Shown: positions 53,463 to 62,171 of the stretch, piece by piece
Numbering within the stretch: position 1 is the stretch's first letter
Layout: each line of letters starts with the position of its first letter
Assembly (NCBI RefSeq): GCF_021310995.1
Contig: NZ_CP054150.1
Coordinates: 682,001-746,000, forward strand
Direction of reading: 5' to 3'
Length of the DNA stretch: 64,000 nucleotides
DNA from: Agrobacterium vaccinii
Lineage (GTDB): Bacteria; Pseudomonadota; Alphaproteobacteria; Rhizobiales; Rhizobiaceae
Position numbers and translations under genes: made by a program
Notes under the pieces: generated by a model
Told to the model about the DNA's origin: nothing
The model's database searches: none
The model's input: the letters and a program-made list of their open reading frames with translations, nothing else

Positions 53463-54365
53463 TCACCCCTGCACCAACACACCCCGCGCCACATCGACCA
53501 CCGCCTGCGTCAACGGCTTGAGCTTCTCCGCCGCCAGCCGGTTCACCTGCCAGTACAGCGGAATATCCAGCGGCGTATCGGGCACCAGTTCCACCAGGCG
53601 TCCCGAGGCCAGATGCTGGGCCACCAGCGCGTGTGGGTTCATGCCCCAGCCCATGCTCAAAAGCGCTGCATCCACGAAGCTTTGGGTGGAGGGCAGCCAG
53701 TGGGTGGGGTGAACGACCGGTGCACCGAAGACATTCGACACCCATTGATGTTGCAGCCGGTCCTTCTGGTTGAAGGTCAGCGCTGGTGCCTGTGAGAGCC
53801 GCGCTTCCGTCACGCCGCCTGCAAAATATCGCGCCATGAATTGCGGGCTGGCGGTTGCGTGGTATCGCAATGACCCAAGCGGCGTGACGCGGCAACCCTG
53901 CACCGGCTTTTCAAGGCTGGTGACGGCACCCAGAACCCGGCCGCGTTGCAGCCACTCCGCCGTGTGGTCCTGATCGTCGACGGCAATGTTCAGCAGGTAG
54001 TTCTGCTCGGTGGCAAAGCCGGAGATGGCGTTGAGAAACCACGTGCCGAGGCTATCGGCATTGGTTGCGATGTGCAGCGTGACCTGCCGCCCCGGCTCGT
54101 CTGGCGTGAGCAGAGCGGGCAGTTGCCCGAACAGCTCCGTTTCCAGCATGCCGACATGCTCCATGTGGCGGCAGACCCACTCGCCCTTTTCCGTTGCCGT
54201 GCAGGGACTGCCGCGCAGGATCAGCACCGCACCCAACCGTTCCTCCAGTTGCTTGACGCGCTGTGAAACCGCCGAAGGCGTGACATGCAGCGCCTGCGCC
54301 GCCCGCTCGAAGCTGCCCGTCTGCACCACCATGGCCACTGCGCGAAGCGCCGCATAATCCAGCAT
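53463..54365 (-). CDS. argP: ArgP/LysG-type LysR-family regulator
   Basis: 300 residues. The HTH is LRAVAMVVQTGSFERAAQAL then HVTPSAVSQRVKQLEERLGA at residues about 7-47, and the effector domain has the ArgP pattern ATNADSLGTWFLNAI and VDDQDHTAEWLQRGRVLGAV. ArgP senses lysine or arginine and activates the basic amino acid exporter. It is divergent from a LysE/ArgO exporter gene, the classic arrangement, with 90 bp between the starts. Confidence 0.92.
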   Translation of the reverse strand: MLDYAALRAVAMVVQTGSFERAAQALHVTPSAVSQRVKQLEERLGAVLILRGSPCTATEKGEWVCRHMEHVGMLETELFGQLPALLTPDEPGRQVTLHIATNADSLGTWFLNAISGFATEQNYLLNIAVDDQDHTAEWLQRGRVLGAVTSLEKPVQGCRVTPLGSLRYHATASPQFMARYFAGGVTEARLSQAPALTFNQKDRLQHQWVSNVFGAPVVHPTHWLPSTQSFVDAALLSMGWGMNPHALVAQHLASGRLVELVPDTPLDIPLYWQVNRLAAEKLKPLTQAVVDVARGVLVQG

Positions 54366-54455
54366 ATAAGTTAGCCTGCCTTAATCACGATAAGAAACCT
54401 TAACTGGATTAACCCAACTGCGCGCTCTATCCAAACCATGAATGAGGGCAGGACG

Positions 54456-55064
54456 ATGGATTTTTCGACGTACATGACCGGTTTGACGATGGGGCTGACT
54501 CTGATCGTGGCCATCGGCGCGCAGAACGCGTTCGTCCTGCGGCAGGGCCTGCGCGGCGAGCACGTCTTCGCCGTGGTGCTGGCCTGCGCCCTGTCGGATG
54601 CCATTCTCATCACCATCGGCGTCACCGCATTCCGGCAGATGGCCACCATTCTGCCTGCGCTGGAACCCGCCATGCGCTATGCAGGCGCTGCATTTCTGTT
54701 CTGGTACGGCGCAAAAAGCCTGCAATCGGCGCTCGGCCCTGCCAATGCCCTCGCCGCTGCCTCCGGCAACGCCTCACACCTCTCGACAACGCTCGCCACC
54801 TGCCTTGCGCTGACATGGCTGAACCCGCATGTCTATCTCGACACCGTCGTGCTGCTCGGCACCATCTCCACGCAGTTTCCGGGGGCAGAAAAAGCATTCT
54901 GGGCAGGGGCGGTCACCTCGTCCTTCCTGTTCTTCTTTTCGCTCGGCTACGGCGCTCGCTGGCTGCGCCCCATCTTCGCCAATCCTCAAGCGTGGCGGAT
55001 ACTGGAGGGCGTGATTGCGCTCACCATGTGGCTGATTGCCATCAAGCTGTTGGCGGGTGGTTGA
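54456..55064 (+). CDS. LysE/ArgO-family amino acid exporter
   Basis: 202 residues from the ATG at 54456 (GAGGG eight bases upstream). Six hydrophobic segments; the family line GLTLIVAIGAQNAFVLRQGL near residue 11 is diagnostic, with TWLNPHVYLDTVVLLGTIS near 125. It exports basic amino acids to prevent toxic build-up, under the divergent ArgP. The 3' end overlaps the convergent LysR gene by 23 bases. Confidence 0.92.
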   Translation: MDFSTYMTGLTMGLTLIVAIGAQNAFVLRQGLRGEHVFAVVLACALSDAILITIGVTAFRQMATILPALEPAMRYAGAAFLFWYGAKSLQSALGPANALAAASGNASHLSTTLATCLALTWLNPHVYLDTVVLLGTISTQFPGAEKAFWAGAVTSSFLFFFSLGYGARWLRPIFANPQAWRILEGVIALTMWLIAIKLLAGG

Positions 55065-55926
55065 GAATGGCGGCAAGCGCCCGAAGCGGCGCGGTCAAAT
55101 GCTTGTCGCGTCGAAGACCAAGCGCCAGCCTTCGTTCGAGCTTGGGTGACAAAGAACGCGCCGTCAGCGGCGAAGATTCTGCCTCACTCTGGATGGCCAT
55201 GGCTGGAATGATGGCGACACCCAGCCCTGCTTGCGCGAGCTTCTTCAAAGCTTCGACGCTGCCGAGTTCCATCACTGGCTGAACGCGTTTGCCGCTCGCC
55301 CTCAGCCAGTCATCCACCAGCCGCCTTGTATTGCCACCTTCGTAAAGCAATAGCGGTTGGGCGGAGAGAAAATCGGCGGTGATTTCACTTGGTAGCGGCG
55401 CGGCATCTGGCGGAAAGATCGCCACCAGTTCTTCGCAATGGATATCGCGCAGTTCGATGCTGCGCCCGCTCGTGGGCAGTGTCACGATGGCTGCATCGAT
55501 CATATTCTCTTCCAGAAGCCGCAGAATATCCGGCGTATTGCCGGTCTGAACCTTGATCTCGACATCCGGCATGGCTTGGTGAATCTGACCCAGAATGGCA
55601 GGCAAAAAATAGATCAGCGTCGTCGCACCTGTGCCGATCCGCAGCCGACCAGAAGTGCCGCTGCGGTGAGGCGCCACGGCCTCTAGTGCCTGCTCGACAT
55701 CCTCCGCGATGCGCCGCGCATGGACGAGAAGATCATGACCAGCAAACGTCGGCTGCATCCGCCGCCCCACGCGCTCCACCAGCCGTGTGCCCAACTGCTT
55801 TTCCAGCAAGCGAATATGCAGACTGATCGCAGGCTGGGTCATGCCTGCTTTCTGCGCTGCTGCTGAAAAACTGCCGAGATCAGCCACGTCCATGAAGCTG
55901 CGCAATTGCTTGAGATCGAAATCCAT
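55042..55926 (-). CDS. LysR-family transcriptional regulator
   Basis: 294 residues from the ATG at 55926; the frame stays open to 56040 but the extension overlaps the divergent GNAT gene. HTH: LRSFMDVADLGSFSAAAQKA then GMTQPAISLHIRLLEKQLGT. The effector domain begins LRIGTGATTLIYFLPAIL near residue 92. Target genes cannot be read from the sequence; the divergent N-acetyltransferase is the obvious candidate because only 98 bp separate the starts. Confidence 0.9.
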   Translation of the reverse strand: MDFDLKQLRSFMDVADLGSFSAAAQKAGMTQPAISLHIRLLEKQLGTRLVERVGRRMQPTFAGHDLLVHARRIAEDVEQALEAVAPHRSGTSGRLRIGTGATTLIYFLPAILGQIHQAMPDVEIKVQTGNTPDILRLLEENMIDAAIVTLPTSGRSIELRDIHCEELVAIFPPDAAPLPSEITADFLSAQPLLLYEGGNTRRLVDDWLRASGKRVQPVMELGSVEALKKLAQAGLGVAIIPAMAIQSEAESSPLTARSLSPKLERRLALGLRRDKHLTAPLRALAAILNHPPTA

Positions 55927-56024
55927 AGACAAAGAATCCCTTATGGTTTGCATAAGATGGATAATCTTTATTTTGGCTTCCGCCTGATGCAAACTGTGTG
56001 CAGTGAATTTTCCAGGATATTGAA

Positions 56025-56567
56025 ATGCATTCCCAGCCAAGACCAGCCGTCACCATCCGCCCCTGTGAAGAGGCTGATATCGAAACCATTACAGAGATCT
56101 ATCGCGATGCCGTGCTTTACGGCAGCGCCAGTTTCGAAATCGAGCCTCCTTCCGCCGAGACGATGACCCAGCGCCGGGATGCTTTGGTGGCGGGGGGCTT
56201 TCCCTATATCGTGGCGGAGGTGGAGGGCACGGTTGCGGGCTATGCCTATGCGGGACCGCACCGCGCCCGCCCGGCCTATGGCGCGACGGTGGAGGATTCG
56301 ATCTACGTCGATCAGAACCGCAAAGGCCTTGGCATCGGCAAGACGTTGCTGCTGGCGCTCATCGACGAGGCAACCGCCAAAGGCTTTCGGCAGATGGTGG
56401 CGGTGGTCGGCGATTCGGAGAATGCCGCCTCCGTCGGCGTCCACCGTGCGGCAGGCTTCGACATGGTCGGCACGCTCAAATCCGTTGGCTGGAAGCACGG
56501 TCGCTGGCTCGATATCGTGTTGATGCAGCGTCCGCTGGGTGACGCGGACACGACGCCACGGTTTTGA
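56025..56567 (+). CDS. GNAT N-acetyltransferase, phosphinothricin acetyltransferase-like
   Basis: 180 residues. Acetyl-CoA motif A is VEDSIYVDQNRKGLGIGKTL near residue 88 and the line TIRPCEEADIETITEIYRDA near residue 10 matches the Pat/YncA group; AAGFDMVGTLKSVGWKHGRW is near the end. Such enzymes acetylate phosphinothricin, methionine sulfoximine or related amino acids. Divergent from a LysR regulator. Confidence 0.9.
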   Translation: MHSQPRPAVTIRPCEEADIETITEIYRDAVLYGSASFEIEPPSAETMTQRRDALVAGGFPYIVAEVEGTVAGYAYAGPHRARPAYGATVEDSIYVDQNRKGLGIGKTLLLALIDEATAKGFRQMVAVVGDSENAASVGVHRAAGFDMVGTLKSVGWKHGRWLDIVLMQRPLGDADTTPRF

Positions 56568-56900
56568 TCACGGCTTGGTCGATCCCGGCAGTTCGACCTT
56601 GACGGTGTCGGCTGAAAATTCGCTGCCGAGTTCGACCTTCTTCGTCTTCTTGTCGTAAACGCAGATGTGGCTGATGGTGGTCTTAGTGCCCTTGGCGTTG
56701 CCGGTGAGGATCGCCAGGCCATAGTTTTCGCTGCCGGTCGGATCGACCACCGCCTTGGCATCCTCGATCATGTCCTTGGATGCATCCAGACATTTGGCCT
56801 GCACATCGGCTGCGAATTCCTGCCATGCAGCGTCGGAAGAGGCAACGGCGGGCAGTGCCAGAAGGCTTGCCAGACCGGCTACGAAAAACTGTCGTACCAT
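56568..56900 (-). CDS. Small secreted protein of unknown function
   Basis: 110 residues from the ATG at 56900 (AAGGAG upstream). A Sec signal peptide (MVRQFFVAGLASLLALPAVA-SS) is followed by about 90 residues containing two Cys (KCLDA and ICVYD), probably disulfide-linked in the periplasm. The frame is open further upstream but unlike coding sequence. The stop is next to that of the convergent GNAT gene. No family recognised. Confidence 0.8.
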   Translation of the reverse strand: MVRQFFVAGLASLLALPAVASSDAAWQEFAADVQAKCLDASKDMIEDAKAVVDPTGSENYGLAILTGNAKGTKTTISHICVYDKKTKKVELGSEFSADTVKVELPGSTKP

Positions 56901-57123
56901 GGTGTTACTCCTTGGAGTGTACTCGCCGCAAAAGAGGACGGATTTTCTTGTTTCGGTACGGCAGCCTCGGGTTGAAAAGTGTTTTCCGCAGGGCATGAGA
57001 CGAATTTTCTCTTTTGCCGGAACAATTTGATATTTCACAGGTTGCCTCGGATGGCGTCCGCTCTTATGGTCCGGGCACACGGTTTCAAGGAGCGGTCAAG
57101 CCGCTGCAACAAGGAGTAAAACC

Positions 57124-57726
57124 ATGGCTTTTGAACTTCCAGAATTGCCTTACGATTACGATGCGCTCGCGCCTTACATGTCGCGCGAAACGCTCGAATT
57201 CCACCACGACAAGCACCACAAGGCCTATGTCGACAACGGCAACAAGCTTGCCGCTGAAGCTGGTCTTGCTGACCTTTCGCTGGAAGAAGTCGTCAAGAAG
57301 TCGTTCGGCACCAATGCTGGCCTGTTCAACAACGCTGCCCAGCACTACAACCACGTCCATTTCTGGAAGTGGATGAAGAAGGACGGCGGCGGCAACAAGC
57401 TGCCCGGCAAGCTGGAGCAGGCTTTTGCGTCTGACCTCGGCGGCTACGATAAGTTCAAGGCTGACTTCATCGCAGCCGGTACCACGCAGTTCGGCTCCGG
57501 CTGGGCATGGCTGTCGGTCAAGAACGGCAAGCTCGAAATCTCCAAGACGCCAAACGGTGAAAACCCGCTGGTTCACGGCGCAGACCCGATCCTCGGCGTC
57601 GACGTGTGGGAACATTCCTACTACATCGACTACCGCAACCTGCGTCCAAAGTACCTCGAAGCCTTCGTCGATAATCTCATCAACTGGGATTACGTTCTGG
57701 AGCGCTACGAAGCTGCTGCCAAGTAA
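57124..57726 (+). CDS. sodB: Iron superoxide dismutase
   Basis: 200 residues. Metal ligands can be placed: His in FHHDKHHKAY, His in AAQHYNHVHFWKWM, Asp and His in VDVWEHSYYIDYRN. The GTTQFGSGWAW segment favours iron over manganese. The enzyme removes superoxide in the cytoplasm. AAGGAG precedes the ATG, and a strong terminator follows, so it is monocistronic. Confidence 0.95.
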   Translation: MAFELPELPYDYDALAPYMSRETLEFHHDKHHKAYVDNGNKLAAEAGLADLSLEEVVKKSFGTNAGLFNNAAQHYNHVHFWKWMKKDGGGNKLPGKLEQAFASDLGGYDKFKADFIAAGTTQFGSGWAWLSVKNGKLEISKTPNGENPLVHGADPILGVDVWEHSYYIDYRNLRPKYLEAFVDNLINWDYVLERYEAAAK

Positions 57727-57750
57727 GCTTTTAACGCGTGAAGAATACGA

Positions 57751-57776
57751 AACACCCGGCCTCAGCGCCGGGTGTT
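57751..57776 (+). terminator. Terminator after sodB
   Basis: AACACCCGGC and GCCGGGTGTT form a perfect 10-bp stem with a CTCAGC loop, followed by TTCGTTCT. It is 25 bp past the sodB stop. Confidence 0.85.
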
Positions 57777-57825
57777 TTCGTTCTGTCATATGCGTGTCAT
57801 TTGCCCGGCCTATGCGGGTGCCATC

Positions 57826-58668
57826 ATGACCGATACATCCCCGCTCTTCTCCTTCGGCATCGTCGCCGATCCTCAATATGCCGATATCGCGCCGCGCCCG
57901 GAGATGGACCGATATTATGCGCAAAGCACGCGCAAGCTGGATGCAGCAATCGAGGTGTTCAACGCGAACGATCTGGAATTCGTGGTGACGCTGGGGGATA
58001 TCATCGATCGTGGCTGGGAGAATTTCGACGCTATTCTGGCGTGTTACGACAGGCTGAAACATCGCTCCGTATTGCTGCCCGGCAATCATGATTTTGCGGT
58101 TGCGCCTGAATATCTCGACAAGGTCCATGCGCGTCTCGGCATGCCTGCACCCTGGTATGATTTCGCGGTTGGCGGCGTCCGCTTCATCGTGCTGGATGGC
58201 AGTGATGTCAGCGTCTTTGCGCCACCCCCGGGTGATCCGCGTCGGGAGCTGGCGGCGCAGAGATTGGCGGCCCTTGCGCAGGCGGATGCCGTCAACGCGC
58301 AAGACTGGAACGGCTCTTTCAGCCCTGAGCAGTTCACGTGGCTTCGCGACACGTTGGCCGCGGCAGATGCGGCAGGCGAAAGCGCCGTCCTTTTCTGCCA
58401 CTACCCGCTCTACCCGCAAAACTCCCACAATATGTGGGACGCACCTGAAATCCTCGACCTTCTCTCGGCACATCCCTGTGCCAAAGCCTGGTTCTGCGGC
58501 CACAACCATGTCGGCAATTACGGCCTCCTGGGCGGCACGCATTTTCTGAACTTCAAGGGCATGGTCGATACGCAGCACGAAAACACCTTCGCCATTGCCG
58601 ATGTCTATGACGACAGAATCGACATTCGTGGCTTCGGTCGTGAAGACTCGAGAACGCTAAGCTTCTGA
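57826..58668 (+). CDS. Metallophosphoesterase (ADP-ribose/CDP-alcohol diphosphatase-like)
   Basis: 280 residues from the ATG at 57826. The five metallophosphatase motifs are FGIVADPQYAD, TLGDIIDRGWENFD, LPGNHDF, FCHYPLYP and WFCGHNHVGNYG. The RYYAQSTRKLDAAIEVFNAN segment matches Mn-dependent ADP-ribose/CDP-alcohol diphosphatases better than generic phosphatases, so hydrolysis of ADP-ribose or CDP-choline-like compounds is a fair inference. No signal peptide. The ribosome site is weak. Confidence 0.85.
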   Translation: MTDTSPLFSFGIVADPQYADIAPRPEMDRYYAQSTRKLDAAIEVFNANDLEFVVTLGDIIDRGWENFDAILACYDRLKHRSVLLPGNHDFAVAPEYLDKVHARLGMPAPWYDFAVGGVRFIVLDGSDVSVFAPPPGDPRRELAAQRLAALAQADAVNAQDWNGSFSPEQFTWLRDTLAAADAAGESAVLFCHYPLYPQNSHNMWDAPEILDLLSAHPCAKAWFCGHNHVGNYGLLGGTHFLNFKGMVDTQHENTFAIADVYDDRIDIRGFGREDSRTLSF

Positions 58669-59093
58669 TATCAAGATATTTCAGACAGCTCACCGCGCCC
58701 GGCCAGCAGGCGAAAACGCATCGCCAGCGAGATGAATTCACCACACGTATTCATCTGATATTTCCCAGAAATGCGCTGGAATTGGTCCGATATCCCGCAT
58801 CGATCATTTTGCGACGGCTCTATTTTCAGGACCGCTCATGCGTAGGAAGAAGAGACCTATCATTAGGTTCAACTTCGGGTTTTCAGCGATCCTAGCGTGG
58901 ATAAGGCTTTCTACGGTTTGATCACTTTCATCTTTCCAATTATTCATAGCCGGAACCCTGGTGAGGAACCGAGAGGGGTTCTCGCCTTGCGGTCATTTAA
59001 ATCTCTATTACTCGTGGTCTCATAGCAACCATCAGTTCTGTGTCACACACGCCGTACGACTAACCGCGCTCTAAACAAGTTGAGTATGGAAAC
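58669..59093. other. Gap with possible remnant and small ORF
   Basis: 425 bp. The minus strand of 58677-58800 has an open stretch reading KYQMNTCGEFISLAMRFRLL then AGRG, which looks like the end of a former protein; I cannot name a family. A possible 47-residue gene on the minus strand is listed separately. The right part, up to 59093, is AT-rich and probably holds the promoter of the next gene. Confidence 0.4.
58804..58947 (-). CDS. Possible 47-residue protein
   Basis: ATG at 58947, reading MNNWKDESDQTVESLIHARI and ending with MSGPENRAVAK. The composition (charged helix then a short hydrophobic run) is protein-like, but the ribosome site is poor (CAGGG, 8 nt). It lies in a low-G+C patch. 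Unknown function; may be a chance frame. Confidence 0.35.
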   Translation of the reverse strand: MNNWKDESDQTVESLIHARIAENPKLNLMIGLFFLRMSGPENRAVAK

Positions 59094-59684
59094 ATGGGTG
59101 AAAAAGATGCCAGCAATGCAGTGCTGCACACTGCAGTAATCAAAGACGCTTATGAAATGTGGTCGAAGCTCTTGTGGGATGTCGATGTATTCCAAGACTT
59201 GCAGCGACTAAATCCCGATGAGAAAGAGCCTCTAGGTTTTGCTGCGATCAACGCATGCATCTCCATATCGGTGTTTGTTGATTGGGTGGCGAAGGCGACG
59301 GTGAACGGAAACAGGAAGAAATTTCTAAATGATCACCCGGACTTCCTCATGTTTACGGCGATAGCGAACACGTCGAAGCATAGTCTTCATGTTGAGAAAG
59401 ATGGCGCACCGGTTGAAGCGAAAATGGTTTGGTTTGACGGTGATGAAGATTGCCCCCCGGCATGGCAACTATACTATGTAAATTCCGGCGAGAGCGTCAC
59501 GGCGTATGAACGCTTTGATCGGATCAAGATTATCGCTTGGAAGGTTCTGGAAAAATTCGATCTAACGGATAGTCGGACATCTGGACCCGAGTGGTATCGA
59601 AGGAAGATGCTCCGCATATTCCGCCCCATCTCTCAGGAAGAGGTCAAGGCGCTAATTCAAAGCCACGAGCATACTGGAGAGTGA
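59094..59684 (+). CDS. Unknown protein, first gene of an accessory pair
   Basis: 196 residues, mainly helical by composition, without signal peptide or membrane segments. The central line FLNDHPDFLMFTAIANTSKH contains an Asn-x-x-Lys-His motif that I recall from small uncharacterised helical proteins; similarity to HEPN-like folds is a guess only. By eye G+C is lower and codon choice differs from the surrounding chromosome. Three bases separate it from the next gene, so the two form an operon. Function unknown. Confidence 0.7.
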   Translation: MGEKDASNAVLHTAVIKDAYEMWSKLLWDVDVFQDLQRLNPDEKEPLGFAAINACISISVFVDWVAKATVNGNRKKFLNDHPDFLMFTAIANTSKHSLHVEKDGAPVEAKMVWFDGDEDCPPAWQLYYVNSGESVTAYERFDRIKIIAWKVLEKFDLTDSRTSGPEWYRRKMLRIFRPISQEEVKALIQSHEHTGE

Positions 59685-59687
59685 TAC

Positions 59688-59990
59688 GTGCCATTTGAAG
59701 TGTCCATAGTTACAGCCACGGACGCAGACAGCGTTGAGGGGGACACGGAAGTCTGTGTTCGCTTTATCTGCGATCTCCTTCATACGACGAAGGAAGAAGC
59801 CACGGCACTTCTAGCAAGAACGATGTTTTGTGATGTGGATGTCCAGTCGCCTATAACGCTGCATATAACAGTTCAAGGGCGCGACATATCTAATCGGTTG
59901 GATACACCATTCGCATCGCTGTATGATCTTGGACCGGGCGACTGGAGATATCAATTTATTGATAGCGGAGACACCGACGACGACATTTGA
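59688..59990 (+). CDS. Unknown protein, second gene of the accessory pair
   Basis: 100 residues, acidic, with probable beta-strand alternation (EVSIVTATDADSVEGDTEVC, PITLHITVQGRDISNRLDTP) and an acidic tail ending GDTDDDI. No family recognised. It follows the 196-residue gene by three bases and shares its lower G+C. The small acidic partner next to a larger helical protein recalls inhibitor or immunity pairs, but nothing in the sequence proves this. Confidence 0.65.
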   Translation: MPFEVSIVTATDADSVEGDTEVCVRFICDLLHTTKEEATALLARTMFCDVDVQSPITLHITVQGRDISNRLDTPFASLYDLGPGDWRYQFIDSGDTDDDI

Positions 59991-60310
59991 TCGTCTCCCT
60001 TGTGTTTTGGCGTCCAGAAGCTAACGCCAGTTTGTCCAGAAGCCCGCGCCGCGCCACAGTCGCGCTGCGGGCTTGCTGCTGGTCATCATCGCCGGTTTCA
60101 CGATTTGGGAGGCCGTTGCCGTCAGGTGATATGGGACTGATAATGCTTGAAAAATTCACCGGAATGTGACTTCTTTTTGCCATGTGAAACAGGCATCTTC
60201 TGTTTCGCTCGTGGCCAATGTTGAGCGTATCTGTGCGGCTGTTCCACGTTCTGACATTTTAGACCATTTCATAGCATCACCCCGCTGCGGCGGACCTCAG
60301 GAGAGAGACG
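59991..60310. other. Gap between the accessory pair and the cytochrome gene
   Basis: 320 bp. A hairpin lies at 60041-60073 (AGCCCGC..GCGGGCT, partly paired inside) and could end the accessory transcript; it lacks a T-run. The rest probably contains the cytochrome promoter, with AGGAGAGAG before the ATG at 60311. No gene seen. Confidence 0.5.
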
Positions 60311-60742
60311 ATGAAGCTTAAAACCATTGCCGCATCCATACTGATAGGCTGTCTTTGCGCCGGTGCGGTTTCCGCAGCCGGCGAGGTCGAAAAGCGCGAA
60401 GGCCTGATGAAGGGTATCGGCGGCGCCATGGGCGCGCTGGGCGCCATCGCCAAGGGTGAAAAGCCTTACGACGCAGCCGCCGTCAAGACCGCCGTCACCA
60501 CCATCAGCACCAACGCCAAGGCGTTCCCGGACCAGTTCCCTGCCGGTTCCGAAGGCGGTGCTGCGGCGCCTGCCATCTGGCAGAACTTCGCAGACTTCAA
60601 GTCGAAGTCCGAGAAGCTCGGCACGGATGCGGACGCGGCTCTGGCACAGTTGCCGACGGACCAGGCCAGCGTCGGTGCCGCCCTGAAGACGCTGGGTGCA
60701 GATTGCAGCAGCTGTCACCAGACGTATCGCCTCAAGAAGTAA
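60311..60742 (+). CDS. Cytochrome c' / c-556 family protein
   Basis: 143 residues. A Sec signal peptide ends at VSAA-G (about residue 23). The single heme site CSSCH is close to the C-terminus (CSSCHQTYRLKK), typical of class II cytochromes, and the four-helix pattern EKREGLMKGIGGAMGALGAI starts near 26. It acts in the periplasm as an electron carrier or NO-binding protein. A strong terminator follows at 60758. Confidence 0.93.
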   Translation: MKLKTIAASILIGCLCAGAVSAAGEVEKREGLMKGIGGAMGALGAIAKGEKPYDAAAVKTAVTTISTNAKAFPDQFPAGSEGGAAAPAIWQNFADFKSKSEKLGTDADAALAQLPTDQASVGAALKTLGADCSSCHQTYRLKK

Positions 60743-60757
60743 TAACTGAAAAGCCAG

Positions 60758-60784
60758 GTCCGCCGGTCATCCGGCGGACTTTTT
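60758..60784 (+). terminator. Terminator after the c-556 gene
   Basis: GTCCGCCGG-TCAT-CCGGCGGAC, a perfect 9-bp stem with a 4-nt loop, followed by T5. It lies 16 bp past the stop, between the two cytochrome genes. Confidence 0.93.
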
Positions 60785-60816
60785 CATCATTGATTTTACA
60801 ATAGGCGGAGAAGGCG

Positions 60817-61734
60817 ATGGCTTCCATCTGGGCCAGGCTGGCAGGCGGTGCCGTTATTGCGGGCGCGGCGGGGCTCGGTGTTTTCATGTGGGTGACCGCG
60901 CCTCAACGTCAGGCGCCGAGCCACTGGGCCAATTTAGGCGAACCGAACCTTGCCAATGGCGAAACCCTGTTCTGGGCAGGCGGTTGCGCCAGTTGCCACG
61001 CGGCACCCGATGCCACGGGTGATGCGCTCAAGACGCTCTCCGGCGGGCAGGCGCTGCCCAGCCCTTTCGGCACCTTCCATATGCCCAATATCTCGCCCGA
61101 TCCGCAGCATGGTATCGGCGCATGGACTGTCGCAGAATTCGGCGATGCCATGACGCGCGGCGTCGGCAAGCAGGGAGAGCACCTCTACCCGTCCTTCCCC
61201 TATAATTCCTATGCGCGGATGACGCCGCAGGATGTCAACGACCTCTTCGCCTATCTGAAAACACTGCCCGCCAGCACCAATGATGCGCCGGGCCACGATC
61301 TGCCGTTTCCCTTCAACATTCGTCTGTCGCTGGGCGGCTGGAAGTTCCTGTATTTCGACAAGGGCCAACCGCGTGTCGAACTGGCCAATGCGAGTGCGGA
61401 TGTCGTGCGCGGACAATATCTCGTCGAAGGCCTCGGCCATTGCGGCGAATGTCACACACCACGCGATGCGCTGGGTGGCTTCCTCAAGGGGCAGTGGCTG
61501 GCAGGCGGACCGAACCCGGAGGGCGAGGGCAAGATACCCGACATCCGTCCCGAATCCGCTACGATCGGTTCATGGACACAGGCCGATATCGCCAACTACC
61601 TCGAGACTGGCTTTACACCGGATTTCGACAGCGCTGGCGGCTCCATGGTCAAGGTGCAGCAGAACATGGCCCGCATTCCCGCCGAAGACCGCAATGCGAT
61701 CGCGGCGTACCTCAAGGCGCTGCCTTCCCCGTGA
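60817..61734 (+). CDS. Membrane-anchored diheme cytochrome c
   Basis: 305 residues. An N-terminal helix (about 8-28) anchors the protein; two heme motifs follow, CASCH at 57-61 and CGECH at 209-213. The spacing and the FGTFHMPNISPDPQHGIGAW line match cytochrome subunits that take electrons from periplasmic dehydrogenases (alcohol, aldehyde or gluconate types). No dehydrogenase is adjacent. Separated from the c-556 gene by a terminator, so probably expressed on its own. Confidence 0.9.
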   Translation: MASIWARLAGGAVIAGAAGLGVFMWVTAPQRQAPSHWANLGEPNLANGETLFWAGGCASCHAAPDATGDALKTLSGGQALPSPFGTFHMPNISPDPQHGIGAWTVAEFGDAMTRGVGKQGEHLYPSFPYNSYARMTPQDVNDLFAYLKTLPASTNDAPGHDLPFPFNIRLSLGGWKFLYFDKGQPRVELANASADVVRGQYLVEGLGHCGECHTPRDALGGFLKGQWLAGGPNPEGEGKIPDIRPESATIGSWTQADIANYLETGFTPDFDSAGGSMVKVQQNMARIPAEDRNAIAAYLKALPSP

Positions 61735-61771
61735 TGGCCATTGACTCGGCGAAACTTCCGCCGGATAACAG

Positions 61772-62012
61772 ACGTGTGATGGTCTTTCCGGGTTCGCCCG
61801 AAAAGTGAAAAGGGAACACGATAGAAGCGCCAAGCTTTGATTCGTGGCTGCCCCCGCAACTGTGAGCGGATAGCCTGAGAACGAAAAGCCACTGATCTGG
61901 CGCATCGACGCGAAATCGTCTTCGATTTCGTAAAATACGATGCGGATACAAAAGGATTGGGAAGGTGTTTTCAAGGTTACGACCCGCAAGCCAGGAGACC
62001 TGCCATCACGTG
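61772..62012 (+). ncRNA. Cobalamin (AdoCbl) riboswitch
   Basis: The conserved elements occur in order: GAAAAGGGAA (61807-61816), GGCTGCCCCCGCAAC with TGTGAGCGG (61847-61869), GCCACTGATCTGG (61888-61900) and the B12 box GCAAGCCAGGAGACCTGCC (61986-62004). P1 is formed by GTGATGG (61776-61782) and CCATCACG (62003-62010). A long peripheral arm is visible at 61901-61944 (CGCATCG..CGATGCG with an inner hairpin). It precedes the cobalt transport genes cbtB and cbtA and would shut them off when coenzyme B12 is plentiful. Confidence 0.95.
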
Positions 62013-62171
62013 AAGTGTCGTCCAAACCGGCGGGGTGTCCGGAACAGCACGGTTACGAGGTCTGATGTTTCAGGCCTTAGGACCCTGTGTCTCTTTTCCC
62101 CGTGGTGAATGTTGAATGCGGTCGTGTGGCGTTTGATCAGAATACGCCCACCCGCACAGGAAAGGGTCACC

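Noticed and set aside
59094..59990. Firm toxin-antitoxin or abortive-infection assignment for the unknown pair
   Set aside because: No catalytic motif of a known toxin or HEPN ribonuclease (R-x4-6-H) could be placed with confidence; kept only as a lead.
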